Shown: in pieces, positions 24,060-30,823 of the stretch
How the letters are laid out: every line of letters starts with the position of its first letter
Numbering within the stretch: position 1 is the first letter of the stretch
Assembly: GCA_030527665.1 (NCBI GenBank)
Contig: JAUNAK010000028.1
Location: 1-32,281, forward strand
Reading direction: 5' to 3'
From: Eubacteriales bacterium
GTDB lineage: Bacteria > Bacillota > Clostridia > Lachnospirales > Lachnospiraceae
Length of the DNA stretch: 32,281 nt
The notes under the pieces: generated by a model
Seen by the model: only the letters and a program-made list of their open reading frames with translations
Told to the model about the DNA's origin: nothing
Database searches by the model: none
Position numbers and translations under genes: made by a program

Positions 24060-24121
24060 TTGTAACATCAAATAAAATCTGTTAGAATCTCTGTCGTAAC
24101 CCTATGGTTTCGACAGAGATT
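24060..24121 (+). promoter_or_regulatory. Promoter with overlapping dyad upstream of DUF5662
   Basis: TTGTAA (24060-24065), a 17-nt spacer and TAGAAT (24083-24088) form a promoter. AATCTCTGTCG (24086-24096) and CGACAGAGATT (24111-24121) are perfect 11-bp complements beginning at the -10; an inner AACC/GGTT pair extends the stem. With no T-tract after it, the dyad is better placed as an operator over the transcription start, though it could also end the upstream GH13 transcript. Confidence 0.45.
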
Positions 24122-24154
24122 TGCGATTAAATTTGTAAGGGAGAGGAAGACGGT

Positions 24155-24688
24155 ATGCCGGCGTGGAATCATTTTAAAACAATTACCAAACATAAGATTC
24201 TGGTTACCAGATACTGTTTTCGAATGGGATTGTATAAACAGGGGCTGATGCATGATATGTCCAAGTATTCCCCCACAGAGTTTCGCGAAGGAGCGAAATA
24301 CTGGCAGGGGATCCGCAGTCCGCATGTGGCGGAACGTAAGGATAAAGGGTATTCGGAAGCCTGGCTTCATCATGCCGGACGCAACAAGCACCATTTTGAA
24401 TACTGGATTGACTACGGTTTCAACTGTGATACAATCATCCATGGAGTTCCGATCCCGCGAAAGTATATTGCGGAGATGATCGCAGATCGAATCAGTGCTT
24501 CCCGGGTATATCTTGGTGACAAGTACACGCAGGAAGAACCGTTGAAATATCTGAACAACAGCCTTCCCCGCCTTTGGTTCGTACACGACGAGGTCAAGGA
24601 ACAGCTTAGCTTTCTGTTGGGAATGCTGGCGGAAAAAGGAGAAGACGAGACCATTCATTATATAAGGAATGTTTTCCTTAAGGAGTAA
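24155..24688 (+). CDS. DUF5662 family protein
   Basis: A 177-residue cytoplasmic protein resembling DUF5662, of unknown function. It is rich in conserved histidines: LMHDMSKYSPTEF (about 31-43), WLHHAGRNKHHFEYW (about 71-85) and later ADRISASRVYLGD. The HD-like and HH motifs suggest a metal site such as that of HD-domain phosphohydrolases, but this is only an inference. AGAGGAAG lies upstream of the ATG. The coding end contains the ribosome binding site (AAGGAG) of the aspartate kinase gene, which begins 5 nt after the stop, so the two genes are translationally linked. Confidence 0.7.
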   Translation: MPAWNHFKTITKHKILVTRYCFRMGLYKQGLMHDMSKYSPTEFREGAKYWQGIRSPHVAERKDKGYSEAWLHHAGRNKHHFEYWIDYGFNCDTIIHGVPIPRKYIAEMIADRISASRVYLGDKYTQEEPLKYLNNSLPRLWFVHDEVKEQLSFLLGMLAEKGEDETIHYIRNVFLKE

Positions 24689-24693
24689 TACGC

Positions 24694-26013
24694 ATGAAAA
24701 AAGTAGTAAAATTCGGAGGAAGCTCTCTGGCAAATGCAGAGCAGTTTGAAAAGGTAGGCAATATCATTCGCGCTGAAGAAGGCAGAAGATACGTAGTACC
24801 GTCTGCACCGGGTCGTCGTTATACAAACGATACCAAGGTAACCGATCTTCTGTACGAATGTTATCATAAAGCAGAAGAGGATCAGAATTTTGAGAAGGTC
24901 CTGAAAAATATCCGCGGGCGTTATGATGAGATCATTCAGGGGCTTGGTCTGGATCTGAATCTGGACGACGAGTTTGATACGATCCGTGATAATTTCAAGA
25001 ACAAGATCGGTGTAGATTATGCCGCATCCCGCGGTGAGTACCTGAACGGTATCGTCATGGCCAACTATCTTGGATTTGATTTTGTAGATGCAGCGGAAGT
25101 GGTTGTATTTGATATGAACGGCGAGTTCAATGCAAAGGCCACCGACAAGAAGATGAGTGCACGTCTGAATGCACTGGAGCATGCGGTTATTCCGGGCTTC
25201 TACGGTGCAAAAGAGGACGGAACCATTACGACCTTCTCCAGAGGAGGTTCTGATATTACCGGTTCTCTGGTTGCCAAGGCTGTTCATGCCGATCTGTATG
25301 AGAACTGGACCGATGTATGCGGTTTCCTGATGGCAGATCCGCGTATTATCAAGGATCCGGTAACAATCAACACGATCACCTATCGCGAGATGCGAGAGCT
25401 GTCCTACATGGGCGCTACCGTATTGCATGAGGATGCAATCTTCCCGCTGAAAAAAGAAGGAATTCCGATCAACGTTAGAAATACAAACGATCCGGAAAAT
25501 CCGGGAACCATGGTTGTTGAGAGTACCTGCAACAAGCCGCGTTACGTCATTACCGGTATCGGCGGCAAGAAGGGATTTGTATCTGTTACCATCGAGAAAG
25601 CGATGATGAACAGTGAGTGCGGTTTCGGAAGAAAGGTTCTGCAGGTATTTGAGGAGTGCGGACTGACTTTCGAGCATACCCCGTCCGGAATCGATACCTT
25701 CTCCGTATTCTGCAACCAGAAGGAGTTTGAGAAAAAAGAGCAGCAGATCATTGCCGGTCTTCACAGAAGCGTACAGCCGGATCTGATCGAACTGGATTCC
25801 GATCTTGCACTGATCGCGATCGTAGGACGCGGAATGCGCCGTACCAGAGGTACTGCAGGAAGAATCTTTGCAGCACTGGCAAAAGCGCATGTAAATGTTA
25901 AGATGATCGATCAGGGATCTTCCGAGCTGAATATTATTATCGGTGTGGAAAATCATGACTTCGAGACTGCATTGAATGCAATTTATGATGTTTTTGTTAC
26001 CGGTCAGTTATAA
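24694..26013 (+). CDS. Aspartate kinase
   Basis: A 439-residue aspartokinase. It phosphorylates aspartate at the first step toward lysine, threonine, methionine and diaminopimelate for the cell wall. The N-terminal amino acid kinase domain starts KKVVKFGGSSLAN, with FSRGGSDITGSLVAKA and TDPR-like MADPRIIKD segments. Two C-terminal ACT domains (about 300-370 and 375-439; VSVTIEKAMMNSECGFG and LIAIVGRGMRRTRG) provide feedback control by an end product. The monofunctional length of about 440 fits the clostridial type. AAGGAG overlaps the end of the DUF5662 gene. It lies upstream of pyrH, which has its own promoter. Confidence 0.93.
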   Translation: MKKVVKFGGSSLANAEQFEKVGNIIRAEEGRRYVVPSAPGRRYTNDTKVTDLLYECYHKAEEDQNFEKVLKNIRGRYDEIIQGLGLDLNLDDEFDTIRDNFKNKIGVDYAASRGEYLNGIVMANYLGFDFVDAAEVVVFDMNGEFNAKATDKKMSARLNALEHAVIPGFYGAKEDGTITTFSRGGSDITGSLVAKAVHADLYENWTDVCGFLMADPRIIKDPVTINTITYREMRELSYMGATVLHEDAIFPLKKEGIPINVRNTNDPENPGTMVVESTCNKPRYVITGIGGKKGFVSVTIEKAMMNSECGFGRKVLQVFEECGLTFEHTPSGIDTFSVFCNQKEFEKKEQQIIAGLHRSVQPDLIELDSDLALIAIVGRGMRRTRGTAGRIFAALAKAHVNVKMIDQGSSELNIIIGVENHDFETALNAIYDVFVTGQL

Positions 26014-26027
26014 TTTTCTGACAGTTG

Positions 26028-26036
26028 TGTTATAAT
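26028..26036 (+). promoter_or_regulatory. Extended -10 promoter upstream of pyrH
   Basis: TGTTATAAT (26028-26036) is a perfect extended -10 element (TGn plus TATAAT). No good -35 is needed for such promoters and none is seen. It gives a leader of about 90 nt before the pyrH ATG at 26135. Confidence 0.6.
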
Positions 26037-26134
26037 AGAATAGTCCCGAAATGCGGTCATGCATTCAGCAGGTCTGCAGGACAGAGAGTATGGATATACA
26101 TACACAGCATGCTTTTACATGTAAGGAGATTACG

Positions 26135-26830
26135 ATGAAACGTTTATTGCTCAAATTAAGCGGTGAAGCACTTGCCGGCGAAAAAAAGACAGGATTTGAC
26201 GAGGCAGTATGTATTGAGGTGGCAAAGCAGGTAAAAACACTGGTTGATGAAGGCTATGAGATCGGTGTGGTAATCGGCGGAGGCAACTTCTGGAGAGGCA
26301 GAACCAGCAAGAATATCGACCGTACAAAGGCAGATGAGATCGGTATGCTTGCAACAGTAATGAACTGTATCTATGTATCTGAGATCTTCCGTTCACAGGG
26401 AATGATGACATCGGTATTATCCCCGTTTGAGATTCCGGGAATTACCAAGATCTTCTCCAAGGACAGAAGCAACAAGTATTTTGCACATAACATGGTTGTA
26501 TTCTATGGCGGAGGAACAGGAAGTCCGTATTTCTCCACAGATACAACAGCAGTGCTTCGTGCGATTCAGATCGATGCCGATGCGCTTCTGCTGGCGAAAG
26601 CCATCGACGGCGTGTACGATGACGATCCGAAGAGCAATCCGAATGCAAAGAAATACGATGAAGTAAGTATCGATGAAGTAATCGAGAAGAAGCTGCAGGT
26701 CGTTGATATGACTGCTTCCATTCTGGCAATGGAAAACAAGATGCCGATGATCGTATTCGGTCTCAATGAGAAAGACAGCATTATCAATGCAGCACACGGC
26801 ATCATTACAGGAACAAAAGTAACCGTATAA
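26135..26830 (+). CDS. pyrH: UMP kinase
   Basis: A 231-residue bacterial uridylate kinase that converts UMP to UDP with ATP. It acts as a hexamer and is regulated by GTP and UTP in other bacteria. Motifs: LLKLSGEALAG at the start, VVIGGGNFWRG, the FSTDTTAVLRAIQIDADALLLAK nucleotide-binding region and a KAIDGVYDDDPKSNP loop. The start follows AAGGAG by 8 nt; an upstream in-frame extension to 26051 has no site. It is the first gene of the pyrH-frr block. The usual upstream partners rpsB and tsf are not here. Confidence 0.96.
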   Translation: MKRLLLKLSGEALAGEKKTGFDEAVCIEVAKQVKTLVDEGYEIGVVIGGGNFWRGRTSKNIDRTKADEIGMLATVMNCIYVSEIFRSQGMMTSVLSPFEIPGITKIFSKDRSNKYFAHNMVVFYGGGTGSPYFSTDTTAVLRAIQIDADALLLAKAIDGVYDDDPKSNPNAKKYDEVSIDEVIEKKLQVVDMTASILAMENKMPMIVFGLNEKDSIINAAHGIITGTKVTV

Positions 26831-26857
26831 TAAAAAACTATCGGAGGGGGTTATACA

Positions 26858-27412
26858 ATGGACGCTAGACTGAAAGTTTATGAAGAGAAGATGAATAAGA
26901 CACTTGCAAACCTGGCAAGTGAATTCGGAACCATCCGTGCAGGTCGTGCAAACCCGCATGTACTGGATCGTATTACTGTAGATTATTACGGAACAGCAAC
27001 ACCGCTGAATCAGGTGGCTAATATCACTGTTCCGGAAGCAAGAATGATCCAGATCCAGCCCTGGGAGGCATCTCTGGTAAAAGAGATCTGCAAGGCAATC
27101 CAGATGTCCGATCTGGGTATCAACCCGAGCACAGACGGAAAAGTGATCCGTCTGATTTTCCCGGAGCTTACCGAGGAGCGCCGTAAACAGCTGAGCAAGG
27201 ATGTTAAGAAGAAAGGTGACGAGGCTAAGGTCGCTGTCCGCAACATTCGTCGTGACGGCAACGATGCATTCAAGAAGCTGGAGAAAACAGAGGATGTATC
27301 CGAGGACGTAGTAAAAGAGCTGCAGGATGATCTTCAGAAGCTGACTGACAAATTTGTGAAACAGATCGACAAAGATGTCGAAGAGAAAACAAAGGAAATC
27401 ATGAAAGTCTGA
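26858..27412 (+). CDS. frr: Ribosome recycling factor
   Basis: A 184-residue, tRNA-shaped factor that splits post-termination ribosomes together with EF-G. Diagnostic segments are [55 protein letters not shown] and the C-terminal helix with [17 protein letters not shown]. The length is standard. GGAGGGGG precedes the ATG, 27 nt after pyrH. A strong terminator follows, so transcription of uppS and later genes probably depends on read-through or a further promoter. Confidence 0.97.
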   Translation: MDARLKVYEEKMNKTLANLASEFGTIRAGRANPHVLDRITVDYYGTATPLNQVANITVPEARMIQIQPWEASLVKEICKAIQMSDLGINPSTDGKVIRLIFPELTEERRKQLSKDVKKKGDEAKVAVRNIRRDGNDAFKKLEKTEDVSEDVVKELQDDLQKLTDKFVKQIDKDVEEKTKEIMKV

Positions 27413-27433
27413 TCATAACGGCTGGGATTGATA

Positions 27434-27466
27434 GACTCCGGGCAGAAGTCTGCCCGGAGTCTTTTG
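27434..27466 (+). terminator. Terminator after frr
   Basis: GACTCCGGGCAGA (27434-27446) and TCTGCCCGGAGTC (27449-27461) form an up to 13-bp stem with a very short loop, followed by TTTTGTT. Its last six stem bases (27456-27461) are also the first bases of the closing stem of the structured element at 27456-27640, so the two cannot form fully at once. Confidence 0.85.
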
Positions 27467-27640
27467 TTATGAAAGTCTGCGATGCAGACATAACAGAGCC
27501 GTGCCTGCACGAGCGAAGTTATGTCTATAGCGCAGACAAGACAACATGAGCATGAAGGTCGAAAGACCGAAATGCGAATGTTGTCGGCGATTACGGGAGC
27601 GTGGAACGCGGAATAATCGCTTTACATGACAAAAGACTCC
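27456..27640. ncRNA. Candidate multibranch structured RNA or palindromic element between frr and uppS
   Basis: The ends GGAGTCTTTTGTTATG (27456-27471) and CATGACAAAAGACTCC (27625-27640) pair over 16 positions with one G-U. Inside are three adjacent hairpins. The first is 27475-27537. In the second (27540-27585) GACAACAT pairs with ATGTTGTC, GCAT with ATGC and GGTC with GACC; these are separated by symmetric GA/GA and GAA/GAA internal loops and capped by a GAAA tetraloop. The third (27587-27620) has a GCGATTA/TAATCGC outer stem and an inner GCG/CGC. Linkers are only 3, 2, 1 and 4 nt. No plausible coding frame covers it. It may be a structured RNA, a cis-regulatory leader for uppS, or a MITE-like palindromic insertion. 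Confidence 0.55.
27475..27537. repeat. Structured palindromic repeat, copy B (related to 12988-13050)
   Basis: This is the first hairpin of the multibranch element. GTCTGCG (27475-27481) pairs with CGCAGAC (27531-27537), AGACATAAC (27486-27494) with GTTATGTCT (27518-27526), and CGTG with CACG at the tip (27500-27511). An AGA/GAA internal loop lies between the middle stem and the tip. It is the intact counterpart of the diverged copy after ilvE; both have the same overall length and both follow a terminator. Confidence 0.65.
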
Positions 27641-27646
27641 ATGGAT

Positions 27647-27715
27647 GCGCACTCGCGCGAAAGGAAAATATCGCGAAGCAATCGCGCTCGGCGCTGAATG
27701 TGCCAAGGCACATTC
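27647..27715. repeat. GC-rich hairpins between the multibranch element and uppS
   Basis: GCGC (27647-27650) with GCGC (27691-27694) and GCGCGA (27655-27660) with TCGCGC (27682-27687) can form one hairpin that contains the self-complementary TCGCGA (27671-27676). GAATGTGC (27696-27703) and GCACATTC (27708-27715) form a perfect second hairpin with a CAAG loop, about 46 nt before the uppS start. No T-tract follows. Together with the element upstream, nearly the whole 348-nt frr-uppS gap is foldable. Confidence 0.5.
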
Positions 27716-27761
27716 TATTGTTATAAAAGTTTGCATTTACTGTTAAAAAGGAGATATATGG

Positions 27762-28487
27762 ATGTCTGAACAATATACAGAGGATTTAAAGCTTCCGCAG
27801 CATATTGCCATTATTCTGGACGGAAACGGACGATGGGCGAAGAAACGGAAAATGCCGCGCGGGTACGGACACATTGTCGGCTGTGACAATCTGGAGAAAA
27901 TGTGTGATATTATTGCAGATATGGGAATCAAATATCTTACCGTATATGCATTTTCTACCGAGAACTGGAAGCGTTCGGAGGAAGAGGTCAAGGGCTTGAT
28001 GGATCTTTTCCGTAAATATCTGAAACGCTGTCTGAAAAAGGCAAAACGCAACCAGATGCGTATTCGTATCATCGGCGATCCGTCTGCACTGGATGCGGAT
28101 ATTCAGGAGTCGATCCGGGTTTTGGAGGAGTCCACAAAGGATTATGACCGGATGTTTTTCCAGATTGCTCTGAATTACGGAGGACGGGACGAGATCGAGC
28201 GTGCGGTAACAAAGATCGCTGAGGATGCAAGATCCGGTAAGCTTCCGGAAGGAAGAATTACAGGCGAGGTGTTTGAGCAGTATCTGGATACGGCAGGCAT
28301 TCCTGACCCCGATCTGATGATTCGAACCAGCGGAGAACTGCGTTTGTCCAACTTCCTGCTCTGGCAGCTGGCATATTCCGAATTCTATTTCACCGATGTA
28401 CCTTGGCCGGACTTCAACAGAGATGAGCTGATGAAAGCAATCGAGAAATACAACGGCCGCGATCGGCGTTTCGGAGATGCAAAATAA
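27762..28487 (+). CDS. uppS: Isoprenyl transferase (undecaprenyl diphosphate synthase)
   Basis: A 241-residue cis-prenyltransferase that extends farnesyl diphosphate with isopentenyl units to the C55 carrier used for peptidoglycan and other envelope polymers. The start motif IAIILDGNGRWAKKR holds the catalytic D20 and the G21-N22-G23-R24 pyrophosphate loop. Also present are TVYAFSTENWKRS, NYGGRDEI and the C-terminal PDLMIRTSGELRLSNFLLWQLAYSE. The start at 27762 is chosen because AAAAAGGAGA precedes it and the ATG at 27758 hits a stop after three codons. It supplies the lipid carrier, while dxr two genes later supplies its isoprene precursors. Confidence 0.96.
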   Translation: MSEQYTEDLKLPQHIAIILDGNGRWAKKRKMPRGYGHIVGCDNLEKMCDIIADMGIKYLTVYAFSTENWKRSEEEVKGLMDLFRKYLKRCLKKAKRNQMRIRIIGDPSALDADIQESIRVLEESTKDYDRMFFQIALNYGGRDEIERAVTKIAEDARSGKLPEGRITGEVFEQYLDTAGIPDPDLMIRTSGELRLSNFLLWQLAYSEFYFTDVPWPDFNRDELMKAIEKYNGRDRRFGDAK

Positions 28488-28584
28488 CAGAACCGGTCAT
28501 TCCGTTGTTTGAAATGCAAAACCTCCCGGAAGGTATGCATTCGAAAGAATAATCGGAAAATGTAGGATAGGAGAAATATATATA

Positions 28585-29466
28585 ATGATGCAAACATTTA
28601 CGATCATCTGTCTGATCGGAACAGTCCTTATGCTCGGCATTCAGTTTTTGACAAAAAATAAAGTGAATTCCTTTCTGGAACGTCTGATCAGCGGAATCAT
28701 TCTGGTAATGCTGGCAATCATCTGTATCGGCAACGGAGGCTGGATCCTGTATGTGGTATCCATGGTGCTTTCCATGATCGGGGCAGGGGAGCTGTATGCG
28801 GCTATGAAGATCCGTAAACAGGAGAAGAAATGGGATCTGCTGGAGATCTTCGGCTATCTGGGAATACTTATTTTCTATATCAGTCTTCTGATCACAGATG
28901 CACGAATGGAAATCGCATTTCTGCTTGCCGATCTGATCCTTTTGATGTTCCTGTTCGTATTTACCTATCCCCGCTATACAAGTACCGAGATCATGGTTGC
29001 CTTTTTCGGTATCGTATATCTGGGTGTCATGCTTTCCTGCGTATATCAGACAAGAATGATGAACAACGGACAGTATCTGGTATGGCTGATCTTCCTGTGT
29101 TCCTGGGGCTGTGATACCTGTGCCTACTGCGCGGGACGTCTGTTCGGACGCCACAAGATGGCTCCGGTGCTCAGTCCGAAAAAAACAGTGGAAGGTGCTG
29201 TCGGCGGCGTGATCGGTGCCGGTCTTCTGGGAATGATCTATGCCATGGTTACAGGCGGTCCTGCTGCTGTTTATGCACTGATCTGTGTGATCGGCGGTCT
29301 GATCTCCATGGTAGGAGATCTTGCGGCATCGGCAATCAAACGAATCGAAGGAATCAAGGACTATGGAAAACTGATTCCCGGTCACGGCGGTATTCTGGAT
29401 CGATTTGACAGTGTGATCTTTACCGCACCGATCATTTATTATCTGGCAGCTGCTTTGATCCACTAA
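28585..29466 (+). CDS. cdsA: Phosphatidate cytidylyltransferase
   Basis: A 293-residue membrane enzyme that makes CDP-diacylglycerol from phosphatidate and CTP, the branch point for phosphatidylglycerol and other phospholipids. There are about seven or eight hydrophobic segments. The family signature is intact at the C-terminus: SAIKRIEGIKDYGKLIPGHGGILDRFDS (about 248-275), with the metal-binding aspartates. SPKKTVEGAVGG precedes it. TAGGAGAA lies upstream; two adjacent ATGs (28585 and 28588) are possible starts. It ends 29 bp before dxr. Confidence 0.95.
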   Translation: MMQTFTIICLIGTVLMLGIQFLTKNKVNSFLERLISGIILVMLAIICIGNGGWILYVVSMVLSMIGAGELYAAMKIRKQEKKWDLLEIFGYLGILIFYISLLITDARMEIAFLLADLILLMFLFVFTYPRYTSTEIMVAFFGIVYLGVMLSCVYQTRMMNNGQYLVWLIFLCSWGCDTCAYCAGRLFGRHKMAPVLSPKKTVEGAVGGVIGAGLLGMIYAMVTGGPAAVYALICVIGGLISMVGDLAASAIKRIEGIKDYGKLIPGHGGILDRFDSVIFTAPIIYYLAAALIH

Positions 29467-29495
29467 GGCAAATAATTTTCCGAAAGGAGATAAGA

Positions 29496-30638
29496 ATGAG
29501 AAAAATAGCAATTTTAGGGTCTACCGGTTCCATCGGTACACAGACTCTGGATGTTGTAAGAAATAACAAGGATCTGGAAGTTGTGGGTATTTCAGCGGGA
29601 CATAATGTGGCTATGCTGGAAGAGCAGGTACGCGAGTTCCATCCGCGTCTTGCAGTCGTATATGATCCGGCAGCTGCCGAGGATCTGAAGGCACGCATTT
29701 ACGATACGGAGACAACGGTTCTGTCCGGAATGGAGGGACTTCTGGAGCTGGCAGCCATGCCGGAATCCGAGATACTTGTCACTGCCATTGTCGGAATGAT
29801 CGGTATTCGTCCGACACTGGCTGCCATTGAAGCCGGCAAAGATATTGCGCTTGCCAATAAGGAGACACTGGTTACCGCCGGCCATCTGATCATGCCGCTG
29901 GCAAAGGAAAAGAACGTCAATATTCTTCCGGTCGACAGCGAGCACAGTGCGATCTTTCAGTGTCTGCATGGGGAAAACAGAAAAGAGATCCATAAACTGC
30001 TGATCACGGCGTCCGGCGGACCTTTCCGCGGCCGTAAGACCGGGCAGCTCGCAGATGTACGTCCGGAGGATGCTCTGAAGCATCCGAACTGGGATATGGG
30101 AGCAAAGATCACCATCGATTCCGCATCTCTGGTCAATAAGGGACTGGAGGTCATGGAAGCTCACTGGCTCTTCGGCGTCTCACTGGATCAGATCGAAGTT
30201 GTTGTTCAGCCGCAGAGCATCATTCATTCCATGGTAGAATTTGAGGACGGAGCGGTTATCGCACAGCTGGGAACACCGGATATGCGCCTGCCGATCCAGT
30301 ATGCTCTGTATTATCCGGAGCATCGTTACCTTCCGGGAAAACGTCTGGATTTCTCACAGATCACATCGATCGAGATCGCAAAACCGGATATGGATACCTT
30401 CAAGGGGCTTCCGATGGCGATCGAAGCAGCCCGTATCGGCGGTTCCATGCCGACGGTATTCAATGCAGCCAATGAAGAGGCAGTAGCCATGTTCCTGCAT
30501 AAGGAGATCGGCTTCCTGGATATTTATCGCCTGATCCGTGAAGCTATGGATGCACATCAGGTAATCGAGAATCCGGATCTGGATACGATCCTTGAGGTGG
30601 AGAAAGTTACCCGGGAGAGGGTAAGAGCTAACAAATAA
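29496..30638 (+). CDS. dxr: 1-deoxy-D-xylulose-5-phosphate reductoisomerase
   Basis: A 380-residue NADPH-dependent enzyme for the second step of the non-mevalonate (MEP) isoprenoid pathway. The NADPH loop GSTGSIGTQTLDVV is at residues 8-21. ALANKETLVTAG follows, then the metal- and substrate-binding PVDSEHSAIFQCL. A flexible-loop region and LVNKGLEVMEAHWLFG with E residues of the active site come next, then the C-terminal helical domain. The length is normal (about 380-400). AAAGGAG precedes the ATG. It feeds isopentenyl units to UppS in the same block. A 185-nt gap with a hairpin separates it from rseP. Confidence 0.97.
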   Translation: MRKIAILGSTGSIGTQTLDVVRNNKDLEVVGISAGHNVAMLEEQVREFHPRLAVVYDPAAAEDLKARIYDTETTVLSGMEGLLELAAMPESEILVTAIVGMIGIRPTLAAIEAGKDIALANKETLVTAGHLIMPLAKEKNVNILPVDSEHSAIFQCLHGENRKEIHKLLITASGGPFRGRKTGQLADVRPEDALKHPNWDMGAKITIDSASLVNKGLEVMEAHWLFGVSLDQIEVVVQPQSIIHSMVEFEDGAVIAQLGTPDMRLPIQYALYYPEHRYLPGKRLDFSQITSIEIAKPDMDTFKGLPMAIEAARIGGSMPTVFNAANEEAVAMFLHKEIGFLDIYRLIREAMDAHQVIENPDLDTILEVEKVTRERVRANK

Positions 30639-30663
30639 TACATGAATCAGCTCAGCAGGGATG

Positions 30664-30714
30664 CGCAAGGATTCGGATGGGTAGATGTCAGCTAAAGCTG
30701 ACCCGAATCCTGTG
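30664..30714 (+). other. Two-part hairpin between dxr and rseP
   Basis: AGGATTCGG (30668-30676) pairs with CCGAATCCT (30703-30711). Immediately inside on the right and after a 10-nt left bulge, GTCAGC (30687-30692) pairs with GCTGAC (30697-30702) around TAAA. Outer GCA/TGC bases extend it past a bulge. There is no T-tract, so it is not a classic terminator; RNA stability or a processing role is more likely. Confidence 0.55.
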
Positions 30715-30793
30715 CCAAGTTTCGCAGAGCCTGACTTGAATTGTATGATTGACAAAATGTAGTGCATAATAAAAAAACAGGGGAGAGACCTGC

Positions 30794-30817
30794 GTGTGGT
30801 TGATAGAAAGCAGGTAA
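30794..30817 (+). CDS. Possible 7-codon leader ORF in frame with rseP
   Basis: GTG at 30794 follows a strong GGGGAGAG (30780-30787) by 6 nt and opens a frame reading MWLIESR, then TAA (30815-30817). The rseP TTG start is in the same frame only 6 nt after this stop. The best ribosome binding site in the region thus serves this short frame, and rseP could be made by re-initiation. A sequencing error, a point nonsense mutation in an originally longer rseP start, or chance are alternatives. Confidence 0.3.
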   Translation: MWLIESR

Positions 30818-30823
30818 AAGGAA

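Noticed and set aside
24658-25956. Minus-strand open frame of 432 residues opposite aspartate kinase
   Set aside because: It mirrors the codon pattern of the aspartate kinase gene, has no ribosome binding site and no family resemblance.
27413-27761. tRNA or known small RNA gene in the frr-uppS gap
   Set aside because: No cloverleaf with T-loop GTTCRANYC and no CCA-type acceptor arm; the pairing pattern is different.
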